This document shows, in pieces, positions 10,134-20,586 of a stretch of DNA of 64,000 bases; position 1 is the first letter of the stretch, and each line of letters begins with the position of its first letter. Source of the stretch: Rikenellaceae bacterium (GTDB taxonomy: Bacteria > Bacteroidota > Bacteroidia > Bacteroidales > Rikenellaceae); contig SUZK01000002.1 of the NCBI GenBank assembly GCA_015059955.1, positions 62,001 to 126,000 on the forward strand, written 5' to 3'. A model generated the notes under the pieces. It searched no databases and was not told the DNA's origin. It saw only the letters and a list, made by a program, of their open reading frames with translations. A program made the translations under genes and the position numbers.

Positions 10134-11090
10134 TTACTCAGCCTGAGCGTTCTCGGTGAGAGCCTTGATAACAGCCTTAGCATTAGCCACGTTGTTACCA
10201 GCGGTAACGTTATTCAAAGCTCCGATAGCCTTGTCGAACTGCGATAGCTCGTTGTAAGCTACGCCAAGGAGGTAGTAGATGTCGCTACGACCCTCGTCGG
10301 TAGTCTGGGCCTCGATAGCGGCTGCTGATGCCTCAACCATCTTGTTGAAATCCTTCTTGCCGTAGTAAGCCTGCATGAGTACCTTCTGACCCATAGCAGC
10401 ATCTGGGAGCATTGCCGCCATCTCAATGATGCCGTCGTAGTTGTTAGCCTCCTGGAACTTAGCAATCTCGTTGTTGGTGTACATATCCATCTTCTGCTGA
10501 GCAGTAGCGATAGCGTCGGCAAACTTGTCGGGGTTGAGCTCCTTGATCTGTGTACATACCTGCATACCCTCGTGGTAGAGGTTGCTGCGGAAGTAGCTCT
10601 CAGCGAGGTTTAGAGCCATGCTGGTGTTGAACTTATCGGCAGCGTAACCCTTAGCGAAGGTCTCGATAGCTGCTGCATAGTTGCCATTGTTGAAGTCCTC
10701 AGCGCCCTTAGCCTCGTAGCACTTACCAACGAACTGAAGGTTCTTGTGCATATCGCTGAGGTTGTCGTAGAGCTGTGCGAGGTTAGCAGCCTCCTGGAAG
10801 TGCTCGATAGCCTTGTCGTACTCCTTGGCGTTGTAAGCACGACCGCCAAGCATATTGTGGCATGTGACGATAAACTTCTGAGCCATAGCAAACGCCTTAT
10901 CATCATTTGCAGTAGGCTCCTCGATGTCGTAGTAGCTCATGATTACCTCGTCGAACTGTGCGATAGCCTCCTCGAGGTTGCCAGCCTTAGCGTTACCAGC
11001 AGCCTGCTGTACGAGGGCTACGATGTCAGTCTGTGCAAACAAGGTTGTTGCGCCGAGCATGGCAACAACGGTCAAAAATAGTTTTTTCAT
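10134..11090 (-). CDS. Secreted tetratricopeptide-repeat protein
   Basis: Signal peptide MKKLFLTVVAMLGATTLFAQ; TPR-like repeats. Confidence 0.8.
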   Translation of the reverse strand: MKKLFLTVVAMLGATTLFAQTDIVALVQQAAGNAKAGNLEEAIAQFDEVIMSYYDIEEPTANDDKAFAMAQKFIVTCHNMLGGRAYNAKEYDKAIEHFQEAANLAQLYDNLSDMHKNLQFVGKCYEAKGAEDFNNGNYAAAIETFAKGYAADKFNTSMALNLAESYFRSNLYHEGMQVCTQIKELNPDKFADAIATAQQKMDMYTNNEIAKFQEANNYDGIIEMAAMLPDAAMGQKVLMQAYYGKKDFNKMVEASAAAIEAQTTDEGRSDIYYLLGVAYNELSQFDKAIGALNNVTAGNNVANAKAVIKALTENAQAE

Positions 11091-11192
11091 AGGTTTGTTA
11101 GTTATTTTTAGTTTCTACTTGTTAATCAAATTGTGTCAAAACAACCACAAATTTACAAATATATTTCAATAATACAATACGTTTTGCGGCTC

Positions 11193-11654
11193 TTATTTGC
11201 GTAGCGATGCAAAAAACTCGCTCATTAGCGCTTCGCACTCCTCCTTCAATACGCCCGCTACGACCTCTGTTCGAGGGTGCATAATCTTCTCGGAGTATGT
11301 CGAGTATCCGCGCTTGGGGTCGCCCGCACCATATACTACGCGCCCCATTTGGCTCCATGCTATGGCTCCTGCGCACATCACGCAAGGCTCAACAGTGACA
11401 TATAGGGTGCAGTCACCAAGGTACTTACCGCCGAGTGTCGACATCGCCGCCGTTATCGCCTGCATCTCGGCATGTGCTGTGGCATCCTTCAGCGTCTCGA
11501 CGAGGTTGTGGCCTCGGCCTATCACCCTGCCACCCGCTACGACGATGGCGCCTATGGGTATCTCCTGCTTATCTAACGCGATGTGGGCCTCATTTAGTGC
11601 CATGCGCATAAATTTTTCATCGCTATTAGCCTCGACGCTGAAAAAATCTACCAT
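11193..11654 (-). CDS. tadA: tRNA adenosine deaminase family protein
   Basis: HAEMQAI and PCVMCAGAI zinc deaminase motifs. Confidence 0.9.
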   Translation of the reverse strand: MVDFFSVEANSDEKFMRMALNEAHIALDKQEIPIGAIVVAGGRVIGRGHNLVETLKDATAHAEMQAITAAMSTLGGKYLGDCTLYVTVEPCVMCAGAIAWSQMGRVVYGAGDPKRGYSTYSEKIMHPRTEVVAGVLKEECEALMSEFFASLRK

Positions 11655-11748
11655 TGACTGATAATGTTAGTTGAAAAATTATTACCTTTGTGAGTTGCAA
11701 AGATATATAAAAAGATTGGAACTAAAAACTATCTAAAATTATAGTACT

Positions 11749-13506
11749 ATGTACAGATCACACACATGCGGTGAACTCCGCATTGAGAATGTCGGCCAAA
11801 GCGTGACACTCGCAGGCTGGGTGCAGAAGGTTCGTAACCTTGGCGCCATGACATTTATCGACCTTCGCGACCGCTATGGCATCACGCAGATTGTTGTCGA
11901 GGAGCACTCGCCAGAGGCTGCGCGTGCTGCTGCTCAGCAGGTAGGTCGTGAGTTTGTTTTGCAGGTTACTGGTAAGGTTATCGAGCGCGAGTCGAAGAAC
12001 GCGAAGATTGCCACTGGCGATATCGAGATTTCGGCTACCGAGATAAATATTCTCAACCGCGCCGTGACGCCTCCATTCACCATCGAGGAGGAGTCGGATG
12101 GTGGTGACGACCTTCGTATGAAGTATCGCTACCTCGACTTGCGCCGCCCACCATTGCAGCGCGCAATGATTCTTCGTCACCGCATGGCGCAGGCCGTGCG
12201 TCAGTTCCTCGATAAGGAGGGCTTCCTCGAGATTGAGACCCCATACCTTATCAAGTCAACGCCCGAGGGTGCGCGCGACTTTATCGTGCCATCACGCATG
12301 AACCCTAACCAGTTCTACGCCTTGCCACAGTCGCCACAGACCCTCAAGCAGCTGCTTATGGTTGCGGGCTATGATCGCTACTTCCAGATTGTACGTTGCT
12401 TCCGCGATGAGGACCTTCGTGCCGACCGTCAGCCCGAGTTCACACAGATCGACTGCGAGATGTCGTTCGTCGAGCAGGAGGATGTATTGGAGATCTTCGA
12501 GCGCTGGGCACGCTATATGTTTAAGGAGGTTATGGACATCGAGTTTGCAGAGCCATTCCAGCGTATGCCTTGGATTGAGGCTATGGAGAAGTATGGCTCG
12601 GATAAGCCAGACTTGCGTTTTGGCATGACCTTCGCCGATGTCACCGACCTTGCACACGGCCACAATTTCGTAGTCTTCGACTCGGCAGATTATGTCGTGG
12701 GCTTCGCTGCTGAGGGCTGCGCATCATATACACGTAAGCAGATTGACGAGCTCACCGAGTTCGTTAAGCGTCCACAGGTGGGTGCTAAGGGCCTCGTATG
12801 GATTCGTGTTGATGCTGAGGGTGGCGTCAAGTCATCTATCGATAAGTTCTTCACCCCTGAGGAGGTCAAGGCTATCGCTGAGCGCGTTGGCGCTGAGGCT
12901 GGCGACATGGTCTTCATCCTCTGCGGCGAGAAGTTCAAGACCCTCACACAGCTATGTACCTTGCGTCTTGAGGTTGCCGAGCGTCTCGGCTTGCGTGATC
13001 CTAAGAAGTTCGCTCCATTGTGGGTTGTCGACTTCCCAATGTTCGAGTGGGATGAGGAGACACAGCGCTTCTACGCTATGCACCACCCCTTCACCTCGCC
13101 AAAGCCCGAGGATGCTAAGTACTTCGACACAGGCGAGCTCGGTAAGATGCGTGCCAACGCCTACGACTTCGTATGTAACGGCACCGAGATTGGCGGTGGC
13201 TCTATCCGTATCCACGACGCCGAGCTTCAGGCTAAGGTCTTCAACGCCCTCGGCTTCACCCCTGAGGCTGCTGAGGAGCAGTTTGGCTTCCTCATGAACG
13301 CCTTTAAGTATGGTGCACCTCCACACGGCGGCTTGGCATTCGGCTTCGACCGTCTCTGCTCGTTGTTTGGTGGCTCCGACTCTATCCGCGACTATATCGC
13401 CTTCCCAAAGAACAACGCCGGTCGTGATGTGATGCTCGATGGACCATCGCCCGTGGCACAGGCGCAGTTGGATGAGTTGTATCTTTCGCTCGTCACCCCC
13501 GAGTAA
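11749..13506 (+). CDS. aspS: Aspartyl-tRNA synthetase
   Basis: 585 aa, class II motifs, [22 protein letters not shown]. Confidence 0.98.
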   Translation: MYRSHTCGELRIENVGQSVTLAGWVQKVRNLGAMTFIDLRDRYGITQIVVEEHSPEAARAAAQQVGREFVLQVTGKVIERESKNAKIATGDIEISATEINILNRAVTPPFTIEEESDGGDDLRMKYRYLDLRRPPLQRAMILRHRMAQAVRQFLDKEGFLEIETPYLIKSTPEGARDFIVPSRMNPNQFYALPQSPQTLKQLLMVAGYDRYFQIVRCFRDEDLRADRQPEFTQIDCEMSFVEQEDVLEIFERWARYMFKEVMDIEFAEPFQRMPWIEAMEKYGSDKPDLRFGMTFADVTDLAHGHNFVVFDSADYVVGFAAEGCASYTRKQIDELTEFVKRPQVGAKGLVWIRVDAEGGVKSSIDKFFTPEEVKAIAERVGAEAGDMVFILCGEKFKTLTQLCTLRLEVAERLGLRDPKKFAPLWVVDFPMFEWDEETQRFYAMHHPFTSPKPEDAKYFDTGELGKMRANAYDFVCNGTEIGGGSIRIHDAELQAKVFNALGFTPEAAEEQFGFLMNAFKYGAPPHGGLAFGFDRLCSLFGGSDSIRDYIAFPKNNAGRDVMLDGPSPVAQAQLDELYLSLVTPE

Positions 13507-13510
13507 TTTC

Positions 13511-13800
13511 GCGAGATAAGGCAGACATCTACTGCCGCTAACAAAAAATCCCGACAATGAGCAGTACGCCAAGTACAGCCCATCGTCGGGATTTTTGCCG
13601 AGCGTTGTATCTGCAGCCTTCTCTCGCGAAATCAAGTTTGTTGTGATAAGCCGCAATCTGCCCCACATCTCGCAGCTTATCACAACAAATTTTTTTGATT
13701 TTAACGGAACATGTTTGGCCTATCGCAATAAGAAATCCCGAAGGATAGTACCGACGTACAGCCTTCGGGATTTAGTTTGGAATGAGCTAAAGATGCCCGT
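13511..13800. repeat. Composite hairpin repeat array A
   Basis: Four hairpins: 13520-13536, 13544-13596, 13637-13689, 13733-13773; long similarity to 25490-25800. Confidence 0.85.
13637..13696 (+). terminator. Strong inverted repeat with T tract downstream of aspS
   Basis: 15-bp perfect stem TTTGTTGTGATAAGC/GCTTATCACAACAAA followed by a T run. Confidence 0.75.
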
Positions 13801-13813
13801 TATATATCGAAAA

Positions 13814-14365
13814 TTACTTGAAGTAGCGGTTATACAAACCCTCAAATCCCTTACCGTGGCGAGCCTCATCCTTTGCCATCTCGTGTACGGTGTCGTGGAT
13901 AGCGTCGTAGTTGTTCTGCTTTGCGAGGGCTGCGATACGCATCTTGTCTGCGCAAGCGCCGCTCTCAGCATTCATGCGCTTCTCAAGGTTGGTCTTTGTA
14001 TCCCATACGCAGTCGCCAAGAAGCTCGGCAAACTTCGATGCGTGCTCTGCCTCCTCGAAAGCGTAGCGCTTAAAGGCCTCGGCAATCTCAGGATAACCCT
14101 CACGGTCTGCCTGGCGGCTCATTGCAAGGTACATACCTACCTCGGTGCACTCGCCCATGAAGTGGTTGTTAAGGCCCTCGAGGATCTCGGCGTTGTCAAC
14201 CTTACCATCACCAATCTTGTGCTCTGTGACGAACTCAAGAGCTGCGTTCTCCTCCTTCATCTCGTTGAACTTATCCTTGCTTACCTTGCACAATGGGCAC
14301 TGCTCTGGAGCCTCGTTACCCTCGTGAATATATCCGCATACTGAACAGATGAACTTCTTTGCCAT
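13814..14365 (-). CDS. Rubredoxin-rubrerythrin fusion
   Basis: N-terminal [14 protein letters not shown] rubredoxin domain, ferritin-like EEAEHA and DEARHG motifs. Confidence 0.92.
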   Translation of the reverse strand: MAKKFICSVCGYIHEGNEAPEQCPLCKVSKDKFNEMKEENAALEFVTEHKIGDGKVDNAEILEGLNNHFMGECTEVGMYLAMSRQADREGYPEIAEAFKRYAFEEAEHASKFAELLGDCVWDTKTNLEKRMNAESGACADKMRIAALAKQNNYDAIHDTVHEMAKDEARHGKGFEGLYNRYFK

Positions 14366-14425
14366 AATCTTAATAGTTTTTTGGGTGTTAATAATCTTTA
14401 TTGGGTCTTTAGTTTTTGGGTGTCG

Positions 14426-14548
14426 TTATTTCTTCTCGTCCTCCTCGACAATCTCAAACATCTCAGGACCTACATGACATAGTGGGCACTGCTCTGGAGC
14501 CTCATCACCCTCATGGATATAATCACATACGATACACTTGAACTTCAT
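14426..14548 (-). CDS. Standalone 40 aa rubredoxin-like protein
   Basis: [40 protein letters not shown], not in ORF track; TATATTTG element near 14613 on minus. Confidence 0.8.
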   Translation of the reverse strand: MKFKCIVCDYIHEGDEAPEQCPLCHVGPEMFEIVEEDEKK

Positions 14549-14707
14549 AATCTTAACGGTTTTAAAGGTTTACTATTCTATTTGTTTTTATTGGTTTTGT
14601 TTTCTTTCTTGGTGCAAATATAATGGCTTTTTTTTATTCTGCAATAGATTTTCCTTAATGATTTCTTATATCACTATAAAGTGTACTTATATACACTGAT
14701 TATCAAG

Positions 14708-15397
14708 CTATTTCTTCTTTGCGCCGATAGCCAATATTACGCCGAGTGCCACGCCCAATAGTGCAGCGAAGAGCACTCGTACGTTTGCGGGGAGCATAAA
14801 GGTTATGGTATGTGCTGGGTACCAGAAGAGCGGAATAGTCTTCTTAAAGATAAAGTTCCACTGGCGGTCCCAGTTGAGCGTTGTCATATGGCGGCGCATA
14901 GGTATAGGCGTGATAAGGGCCTTGAGCGAGCCACCATGCTCAGCGATATGGGCATCGGTAATCTTGTGGAATGTCATAAAGACGGGCGCGAAGAAGGTAT
15001 TCATCATCACAGATATAGATAGCGCTACGACAAACTTGCCGAAGCTGATGCCCTCCGTAGCGAACTCGGCGACAAGCTCACCGCCACCCATGGAGGCGAT
15101 AAATACTGGGATGCCCGAGGCGAAGACGGTCATCGCCATGCTGATAGCCATACCGAGCACGCCCCACACGACCATACGTGGCGCGACGCCGAACGAGGGT
15201 GTTGTGTAGTTGCCCGTGGCGATACGACAGCCGAGCATCTCACCCAATGTGGCGAGGATGCCGAACTTGAGGAATGCCATGACCATAGCGTGGTCGTGGT
15301 TGAAGTCGGTATACCATGCGTAGAGGTCGTTGCTCACAACAAAGGGCATGAAGATGGCGAGCATCGTAAGTGCAAAAAATAGGTCGGAACGTTTCAT
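14708..15397 (-). CDS. Mpv17/PMP22-like integral membrane protein
   Basis: 229 aa multi-TM protein; family name from recall only. Confidence 0.55.
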   Translation of the reverse strand: MKRSDLFFALTMLAIFMPFVVSNDLYAWYTDFNHDHAMVMAFLKFGILATLGEMLGCRIATGNYTTPSFGVAPRMVVWGVLGMAISMAMTVFASGIPVFIASMGGGELVAEFATEGISFGKFVVALSISVMMNTFFAPVFMTFHKITDAHIAEHGGSLKALITPIPMRRHMTTLNWDRQWNFIFKKTIPLFWYPAHTITFMLPANVRVLFAALLGVALGVILAIGAKKK

Positions 15398-15476
15398 CTA
15401 TTTCTAATTTGGTTACATTTATCTACAAATATATATAATAATATTGAAATAATATCGTCGTCGAGCACTTTTTTAT

Positions 15477-15484
15477 TACCTTTG
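15477..15484 (+). promoter_or_regulatory. Bacteroidetes-type -7 element of rnpB
   Basis: TACCTTTG immediately before the rnpB 5' end. Confidence 0.7.
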
Positions 15485-15487
15485 TGG

Positions 15488-15839
15488 CGGCATATGTGCT
15501 CTATCGCTGCCACCATGTGTGGGGGAGGAAAGTCCGAGCAACGCAGAGCGCCACGCAAGTTAACGGCTTGATACTCGTGAGGGTATAGTAGCGTAGAAGA
15601 AAATAACCGCCTCGCAAGAGGTAAGGGTGAGAAGGCGGGGTAAGAGCCCACCGCGAGGGTAGCAATACTCCTCGGTCCGTACGTCTCGTGGGTTGCAAGA
15701 CCATGTATACCGACAATTAAGGGTTGCTCGTCCAATGTCGGGGGGTAGGTTGCTGGAGGCGGCAAGTGATTGTCGTCGTAGATAAATGATAGGGGCGTCG
15801 CGCAAGTGACGAACAGAACTCGGCTTATAACGTATGCCA
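15488..15839 (+). ncRNA. rnpB: RNase P RNA
   Basis: GAGGAAAGTCCGAGC near the 5' end and GACGAACAGAACTCGGCTTAT near the 3' end; P1 GGCATA/TATGCC closes the molecule. Confidence 0.95.
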
Positions 15840-15844
15840 AACAC

Positions 15845-15880
15845 AAGAGGCTGACCACAAATTTCGTGTGTCAGCCTCTT
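15845..15880 (+). terminator. rnpB terminator
   Basis: AAGAGGCTGAC...GTCAGCCTCTT. Confidence 0.8.
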
Positions 15881-15909
15881 ATTTATATAAGGTATCTGCA
15901 AAAAAGAGG

Positions 15910-15936
15910 GAGGCTAACCCATTATAGGTTAGCCTC
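15910..15936 (-). terminator. Terminator of 15979-16965 gene
   Basis: GAGGCTAACC-cattata-GGTTAGCCTC with T tract on minus. Confidence 0.8.
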
Positions 15937-15978
15937 GCCACGTTTAATTAGACAAGATGTCTTGAAGAGAGGTTGCTA

Positions 15979-16965
15979 TTAGTCAACGCTCTGATCAGCA
16001 AGCTGCCAGTTAGTGATCTTGTTATTCTTAACCTTGCCCTCAGACTGCTTCTCAATAAGCTTCTGCAAGCCCTTAGCTGCCTCCTTATATGTCTTCTCTG
16101 ACTTAAGAACATCCTCATCGTGAGCCTTATCGTAGTGAGTCTTAACATTCTGAACGTCATTCTGAACATCCAAGCGATACTTCTCGCTGATAACAGCAGG
16201 ATTTGTGAAGAAGAATGCCACTACAAGAAGAGCTACTGAAACAAAGTTCAAGTACTTACCCTCACCCTTAACGAATGCAAATGCAACGAGAAGAGCTGCG
16301 ATCAATGGCAAGTTCCAAGTGAGCATCTTCATAGCAAGAGTTGAAAGGAATGATGGAGTTACAAGAGCAGCGTCAAGGCAGATAACGAATGCTACAACTG
16401 CAGAAACAGCAAGTGCCAACTTAGCAATGCAACCAGCCTCAGCCTCATCCTCCTTCTTAAGAAGCTCTACCAATGAGAGTGCAGCAAGCAATACTGCAGC
16501 GATGAAGAAGAGGTTAGCACCAACGTGAGTTACAGGGATGAAGGCATCCTTCATCTGCATAACCTTCAAAGACTCCTCGAGTACGATGTAGTCTGACTTA
16601 CCTACTGAGAACTCGAAACCAGCAATCATATCAGTACCGAAGCAACCGAAGATTGCAGCAAGAATAGCTGCCCAGAAAGTGAGAGCGTACTGCTTGTAAA
16701 GTGAGCCAACCAATGCTACAAGAGCAGCGATGAAGCCGAAAATACCCCAAAGAGTGGTGATACCGAGCTTATTGATAGCCTCCAAGGTAGTGTCATCCTT
16801 AATAGTCTCAGTGTACTCCCAGTGGAACCATGGCAAGAACACGAAAACAACCATTAGCAATGACAACACTGCCAATACAGTACCAGCGCAGTTACCGCGA
16901 CCGATTGCTGGCTTAGCCCAGTTAATGCTACCGAAAGCCTTAAAATCAGGGATAAATTTTTTCAT
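15979..16965 (-). CDS. Multi-pass membrane protein, function unknown
   Basis: 328 aa with several TM segments. Confidence 0.75.
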   Translation of the reverse strand: MKKFIPDFKAFGSINWAKPAIGRGNCAGTVLAVLSLLMVVFVFLPWFHWEYTETIKDDTTLEAINKLGITTLWGIFGFIAALVALVGSLYKQYALTFWAAILAAIFGCFGTDMIAGFEFSVGKSDYIVLEESLKVMQMKDAFIPVTHVGANLFFIAAVLLAALSLVELLKKEDEAEAGCIAKLALAVSAVVAFVICLDAALVTPSFLSTLAMKMLTWNLPLIAALLVAFAFVKGEGKYLNFVSVALLVVAFFFTNPAVISEKYRLDVQNDVQNVKTHYDKAHDEDVLKSEKTYKEAAKGLQKLIEKQSEGKVKNNKITNWQLADQSVD

Positions 16966-17111
16966 AGTAAAAATTTTTTAAGTGAGTTAATAAATTATGT
17001 GTTTTTGATCTATTGCACACTAATCACTAATACAAAGATAAACAATTATTTTATAACGCGCAAATTTTTTCATGCCAAATTCGGTTTTTTGCCAATTAGA
17101 GCAAGAAAAGA

Positions 17112-17138
17112 GCTGAGACACTCTTGCGGTATCTCAGC
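17112..17138 (-). terminator. greA terminator
   Basis: GCTGAGA...TCTCAGC with T-rich tail on minus. Confidence 0.65.
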
Positions 17139-17202
17139 CCTAAATTATTATAGAACACCTATTATATATAAGGTGTTACCCTCCCTACATTTCGGCGCAG
17201 AA

Positions 17203-17679
17203 TTAAATCGAGATATTCAAAATCTCTAACTTAAGAGTACCTGCTGGTACCTGTACCTCGACAATCTCGCCCACCTTCTTGCCAAGCAATGCCTTGGCGA
17301 TAGGGGTGCCGATGGCGAGCTTACCCTCGCGGAGGTTAGCCTCGTTCTCCGATACAATGGTGTACTCCACCTCGCGCTTAACGTTGTGGTTTAGAAGCTT
17401 CACGCGGCTAAGAATCTGCACCTTCGAGGTGTCGATCTTCGTCTCGTCGATGATACGCGCCTTAGAGAGTGTGCTCTCGAGCTGCGCGATGCGCATCTCA
17501 AGAAGACCCTGTGCCTCGCGTGCTGCATCATACTCGGCATTCTCCGAAAGGTCGCCCTTGTCGCGAGCCTCGGCGATAGCCTGTGCTGCAGCAGGACGCT
17601 CTACCGATACCATGTGGTGGAGCTCCTCTTTTAGTTTGTTCATACCCTCAGCTGTGAGGTAGATAATCTCGTTGCTCAT
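17203..17679 (-). CDS. greA: Transcription elongation factor GreA
   Basis: MSNEIIYLTAEGMNKLKEELHHM...ARDKGDLSENAEYDAA. Confidence 0.96.
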   Translation of the reverse strand: MSNEIIYLTAEGMNKLKEELHHMVSVERPAAAQAIAEARDKGDLSENAEYDAAREAQGLLEMRIAQLESTLSKARIIDETKIDTSKVQILSRVKLLNHNVKREVEYTIVSENEANLREGKLAIGTPIAKALLGKKVGEIVEVQVPAGTLKLEILNISI

Positions 17680-17979
17680 AATCTATATTTTTTTATTACT
17701 ATTTGCGTTAACAAAATAATATGCCGTTGCATTGCCCTGGGTTGATGATGCCATGCGGCTTTGCGACGAACATAAAAAAATAATGAATTCCAATCCGACA
17801 AAGATTAGAACCCCTACAAATACATTACAAAGGTAGTGCATTTTTTTGAATTGACAAAATTTTAGTCGAAATAATAACAAAGATGAAAGATAACAGAGTA
17901 CAGATAACAGAGAACAGGTGAATCTCATTAAATTCCATGTTGCTCGCAACCACCTTAATCTCCGTTGCAAATAAAAAGC

Positions 17980-17999
17980 GCTCGGCCAATCGACCGAGC
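17980..17999 (-). terminator. Terminator of TonB receptor gene
   Basis: GCTCGG/CCGAGC stem with TTTTT on minus. Confidence 0.65.
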
Positions 18000-18100
18000 A
18001 CATCTTGATTTGTGAGAGTTGCTTTACTCTGTGATGCTATACCTACTGATAGTAGCCTCACCAGTGTTGCCCTCCAATTTTGCTATACCAACACCCTCGC

Positions 18101-20467
18101 CTACATAAAGAGCTTAACACCAATGAAGAAGGTACGTGGTATCGATGGACCATAGATGTATGCCGAGTCGCGACCAGCACCCATGTCAATATCGCGCTGG
18201 TATACATCGAAGATATTCTTGACGCCGGCGTTGACCTCCAAGTTGATAACGTTCGAGAGGCGGAAGGTGTAGGCTGCCTTGATGCCGAAGTCCCAGAACG
18301 ACTTGGTTACGCTCTCCGAGTCGGGCATCTCGATACCATCAATTGTCGTATGTGCAGCGTGCTGAACAAGCATAGGACCAGTATACGTGCCGAAGAGCGA
18401 GGCGTAGAGCTGCTTGGTGATGTAGAAGTTAGAGCTTAGGTAGCCATAGTGGTCCGGAGAACGGAACATACGGCGCTGAGCCACAACATCTTCACTCCAC
18501 TGCTCAGGCTCCACATAGCGGCTCTTCTGGAAGGTGTAGCCGAGCTGCACATCGAAGATATCGGGGATGCCGACCTTAACCTCGGCGGTGATGCCTCCGA
18601 CGTGTGCGCCAGTAGCATTGTAGCGGCGCTTATAGATAAACGTATTACCCTCAGTATCAACCTCCTCGCGCACATTCTCCAAGGCGAAGACATCGTCGAG
18701 AATAGTATAGAAGCCCTCGACAAGGATGTTTGTCTGCACACGGCCAAAGGTGTGGTAGTAGTCTGCCGAGGCGCTCAATGAGTGCGAGAACTCAGGGCGT
18801 AGGTTAGGGTCAATCTCGATAATCGACACCGAGTGGTTGAGGGCGTCGATATGTAGGTCTTCGTTGTATGCCTGTGGCGCGCGGTAACCACTTGAGTAGC
18901 TGAGGCGTAGGCCGAGGCTCTCGATTGGACTATAACGCACATTTACACGTGGCGCGAAGATGGGGCGCTCAATCATATTGTGCTTATCGAGGCGGAAGCC
19001 GATGATGATGTTCACCTTCTCGCTCTTCCACTCGTTCTGCGCAAAGATGCCGTATACCGAGGTGTTCTGCTTGAGGTGACGACCCGTAGCCATATATATA
19101 TCGTTCAGCGTGTTATAGTTATACTCAGCACCTACCGTAAGGTCTGAGGGAAGTCCCGCCTTATAGCTGAGCGTATACTGCGCACCACCCACAATGGTGA
19201 AGTCGCGCGTGGTACCGTAGGCATTGGGGTTCATGTCGGTACCAAAATAGCTCGAACGGCCGATGCCCTGCGCTGATACATAGGCGTTTAGGCGATGGCG
19301 GCGGTTGGGGAAGAAGTCGAAGCGAAGACCACCACCATCAATATTGTGGTCGAGCTGCTCGCATATCATTGCCATGTGTGGTGCCTCGTCGAGGTTGTCA
19401 CCACCGCGGCGGAACTCGTGAATATGATGATACTCAGCCGTTAGGCGAGAGTGTGGCGATGTCTTGTAGTATGCGCGGAAGCCTGCCGTTTGTGACTTTA
19501 GAAGTGTCACATCCGAGAAGCCGTCGTCGTTACGGTCGTAGGCGCCACGATCCTTAATCTGTCCAAAGATGTAGACACCCATTTTGTAGTCGTCCGACAC
19601 GAAAGCGCCACCCAACGAGGTGTTAAAATCGGGTGTGCCATCCTCCATAATGTTCGAGGTGTGCGATAGCGATAGTGTGTTGCGAAGGGGCTCCTTGGTG
19701 ATGATGTTCACGACACCGCCAATAGCACTTGAGCCAAAGAGTGCCGAGCCACCACCACGTATAACCTCCACACGCTCGACCATCGCTACGGGCATAAGGT
19801 CGAGGCCGTAAACGCCTGCAAGCGAGGAGAATATAGGGCGGCTGTCGAGCAATATCTGTGAGTACTGACCCTCCAAACCATTGATGCGCAACTGTGGTGC
19901 GCCGCAGTTGCCGCAGGTGTTCTCCACACGCAAGCCCGACTGGAAGTTCATAGCCTCCGAGAGGTTTGCCGACGCAGTGCCCTCGAAGAGCTTTGTCGAG
20001 GCCACGTTAACAACCGTAGCGGTCTCGCGGCGGTTTGTCTCGTTACGTGTTGCCGATACCACAACCTGGTCGACAACGGTCGATGACTCCGTAAGCGAGA
20101 AGTTAAGCTCGGTAGATACGTTGCGCTTGGCGATATGTACCATCTCCAATGTGTTGTAGCCTATGGCCGACACAACAATCTTAAGCTCTCCCTCGGGTAG
20201 GTTGTTGATGTCGTAGTGGCCCGTAGCATCCGCTGCACAACCTATGGTCGTGTCCATGATGGCTACCGTTGCATAGGGGATATGCTCGCCCGTTGTGGCG
20301 TCAATAATATGACCGTAGATATTGGCGTCGGTAGCCTTTGCGCGAGGCTTCTGATCGGTGGTCTCGGTCTCAGTCTCGCGCGTATGTGTGTTATTGATAC
20401 ATGTAGAGGCCACGGCAAGTGATGTCGTAGCTATGGCTGCGATTGCAGTTGCGAAAAATTTTCTCAT
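18101..20467 (-). CDS. TonB-dependent receptor with carboxypeptidase-like regulatory domain
   Basis: IYGHIIDATTGEHIPYATV, plug motif LRINGLEGQYSQILLDSRPIFSSLAGVYGLD, C-terminal aromatic; ATG at 20467 with signal peptide MRKFFATAIAAIATTS. Confidence 0.93.
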   Translation of the reverse strand: MRKFFATAIAAIATTSLAVASTCINNTHTRETETETTDQKPRAKATDANIYGHIIDATTGEHIPYATVAIMDTTIGCAADATGHYDINNLPEGELKIVVSAIGYNTLEMVHIAKRNVSTELNFSLTESSTVVDQVVVSATRNETNRRETATVVNVASTKLFEGTASANLSEAMNFQSGLRVENTCGNCGAPQLRINGLEGQYSQILLDSRPIFSSLAGVYGLDLMPVAMVERVEVIRGGGSALFGSSAIGGVVNIITKEPLRNTLSLSHTSNIMEDGTPDFNTSLGGAFVSDDYKMGVYIFGQIKDRGAYDRNDDGFSDVTLLKSQTAGFRAYYKTSPHSRLTAEYHHIHEFRRGGDNLDEAPHMAMICEQLDHNIDGGGLRFDFFPNRRHRLNAYVSAQGIGRSSYFGTDMNPNAYGTTRDFTIVGGAQYTLSYKAGLPSDLTVGAEYNYNTLNDIYMATGRHLKQNTSVYGIFAQNEWKSEKVNIIIGFRLDKHNMIERPIFAPRVNVRYSPIESLGLRLSYSSGYRAPQAYNEDLHIDALNHSVSIIEIDPNLRPEFSHSLSASADYYHTFGRVQTNILVEGFYTILDDVFALENVREEVDTEGNTFIYKRRYNATGAHVGGITAEVKVGIPDIFDVQLGYTFQKSRYVEPEQWSEDVVAQRRMFRSPDHYGYLSSNFYITKQLYASLFGTYTGPMLVQHAAHTTIDGIEMPDSESVTKSFWDFGIKAAYTFRLSNVINLEVNAGVKNIFDVYQRDIDMGAGRDSAYIYGPSIPRTFFIGVKLFM

Positions 20468-20586
20468 TGTGCGTATGTTAACTAATTGTTGTGTAAGGTG
20501 TTGCATAATGCCATAACAAGCCCGTAGCAGCGCGCTACAAGCGTGTGTTGGGGAGGGTGCTCCCTGTGTCAATGTGTGTGTGGATA

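Noticed and set aside
12952-13683. 243 aa minus ORF over the aspS 3' end and array A, and similar ORF 25604-25903
   Set aside because: Shared peptide DGLYLAYCSLSG comes from the hairpin repeat; no conserved protein architecture.
15394-15901. Minus ORFs of 113-154 aa
   Set aside because: They overlap the RNase P RNA, which is well supported.
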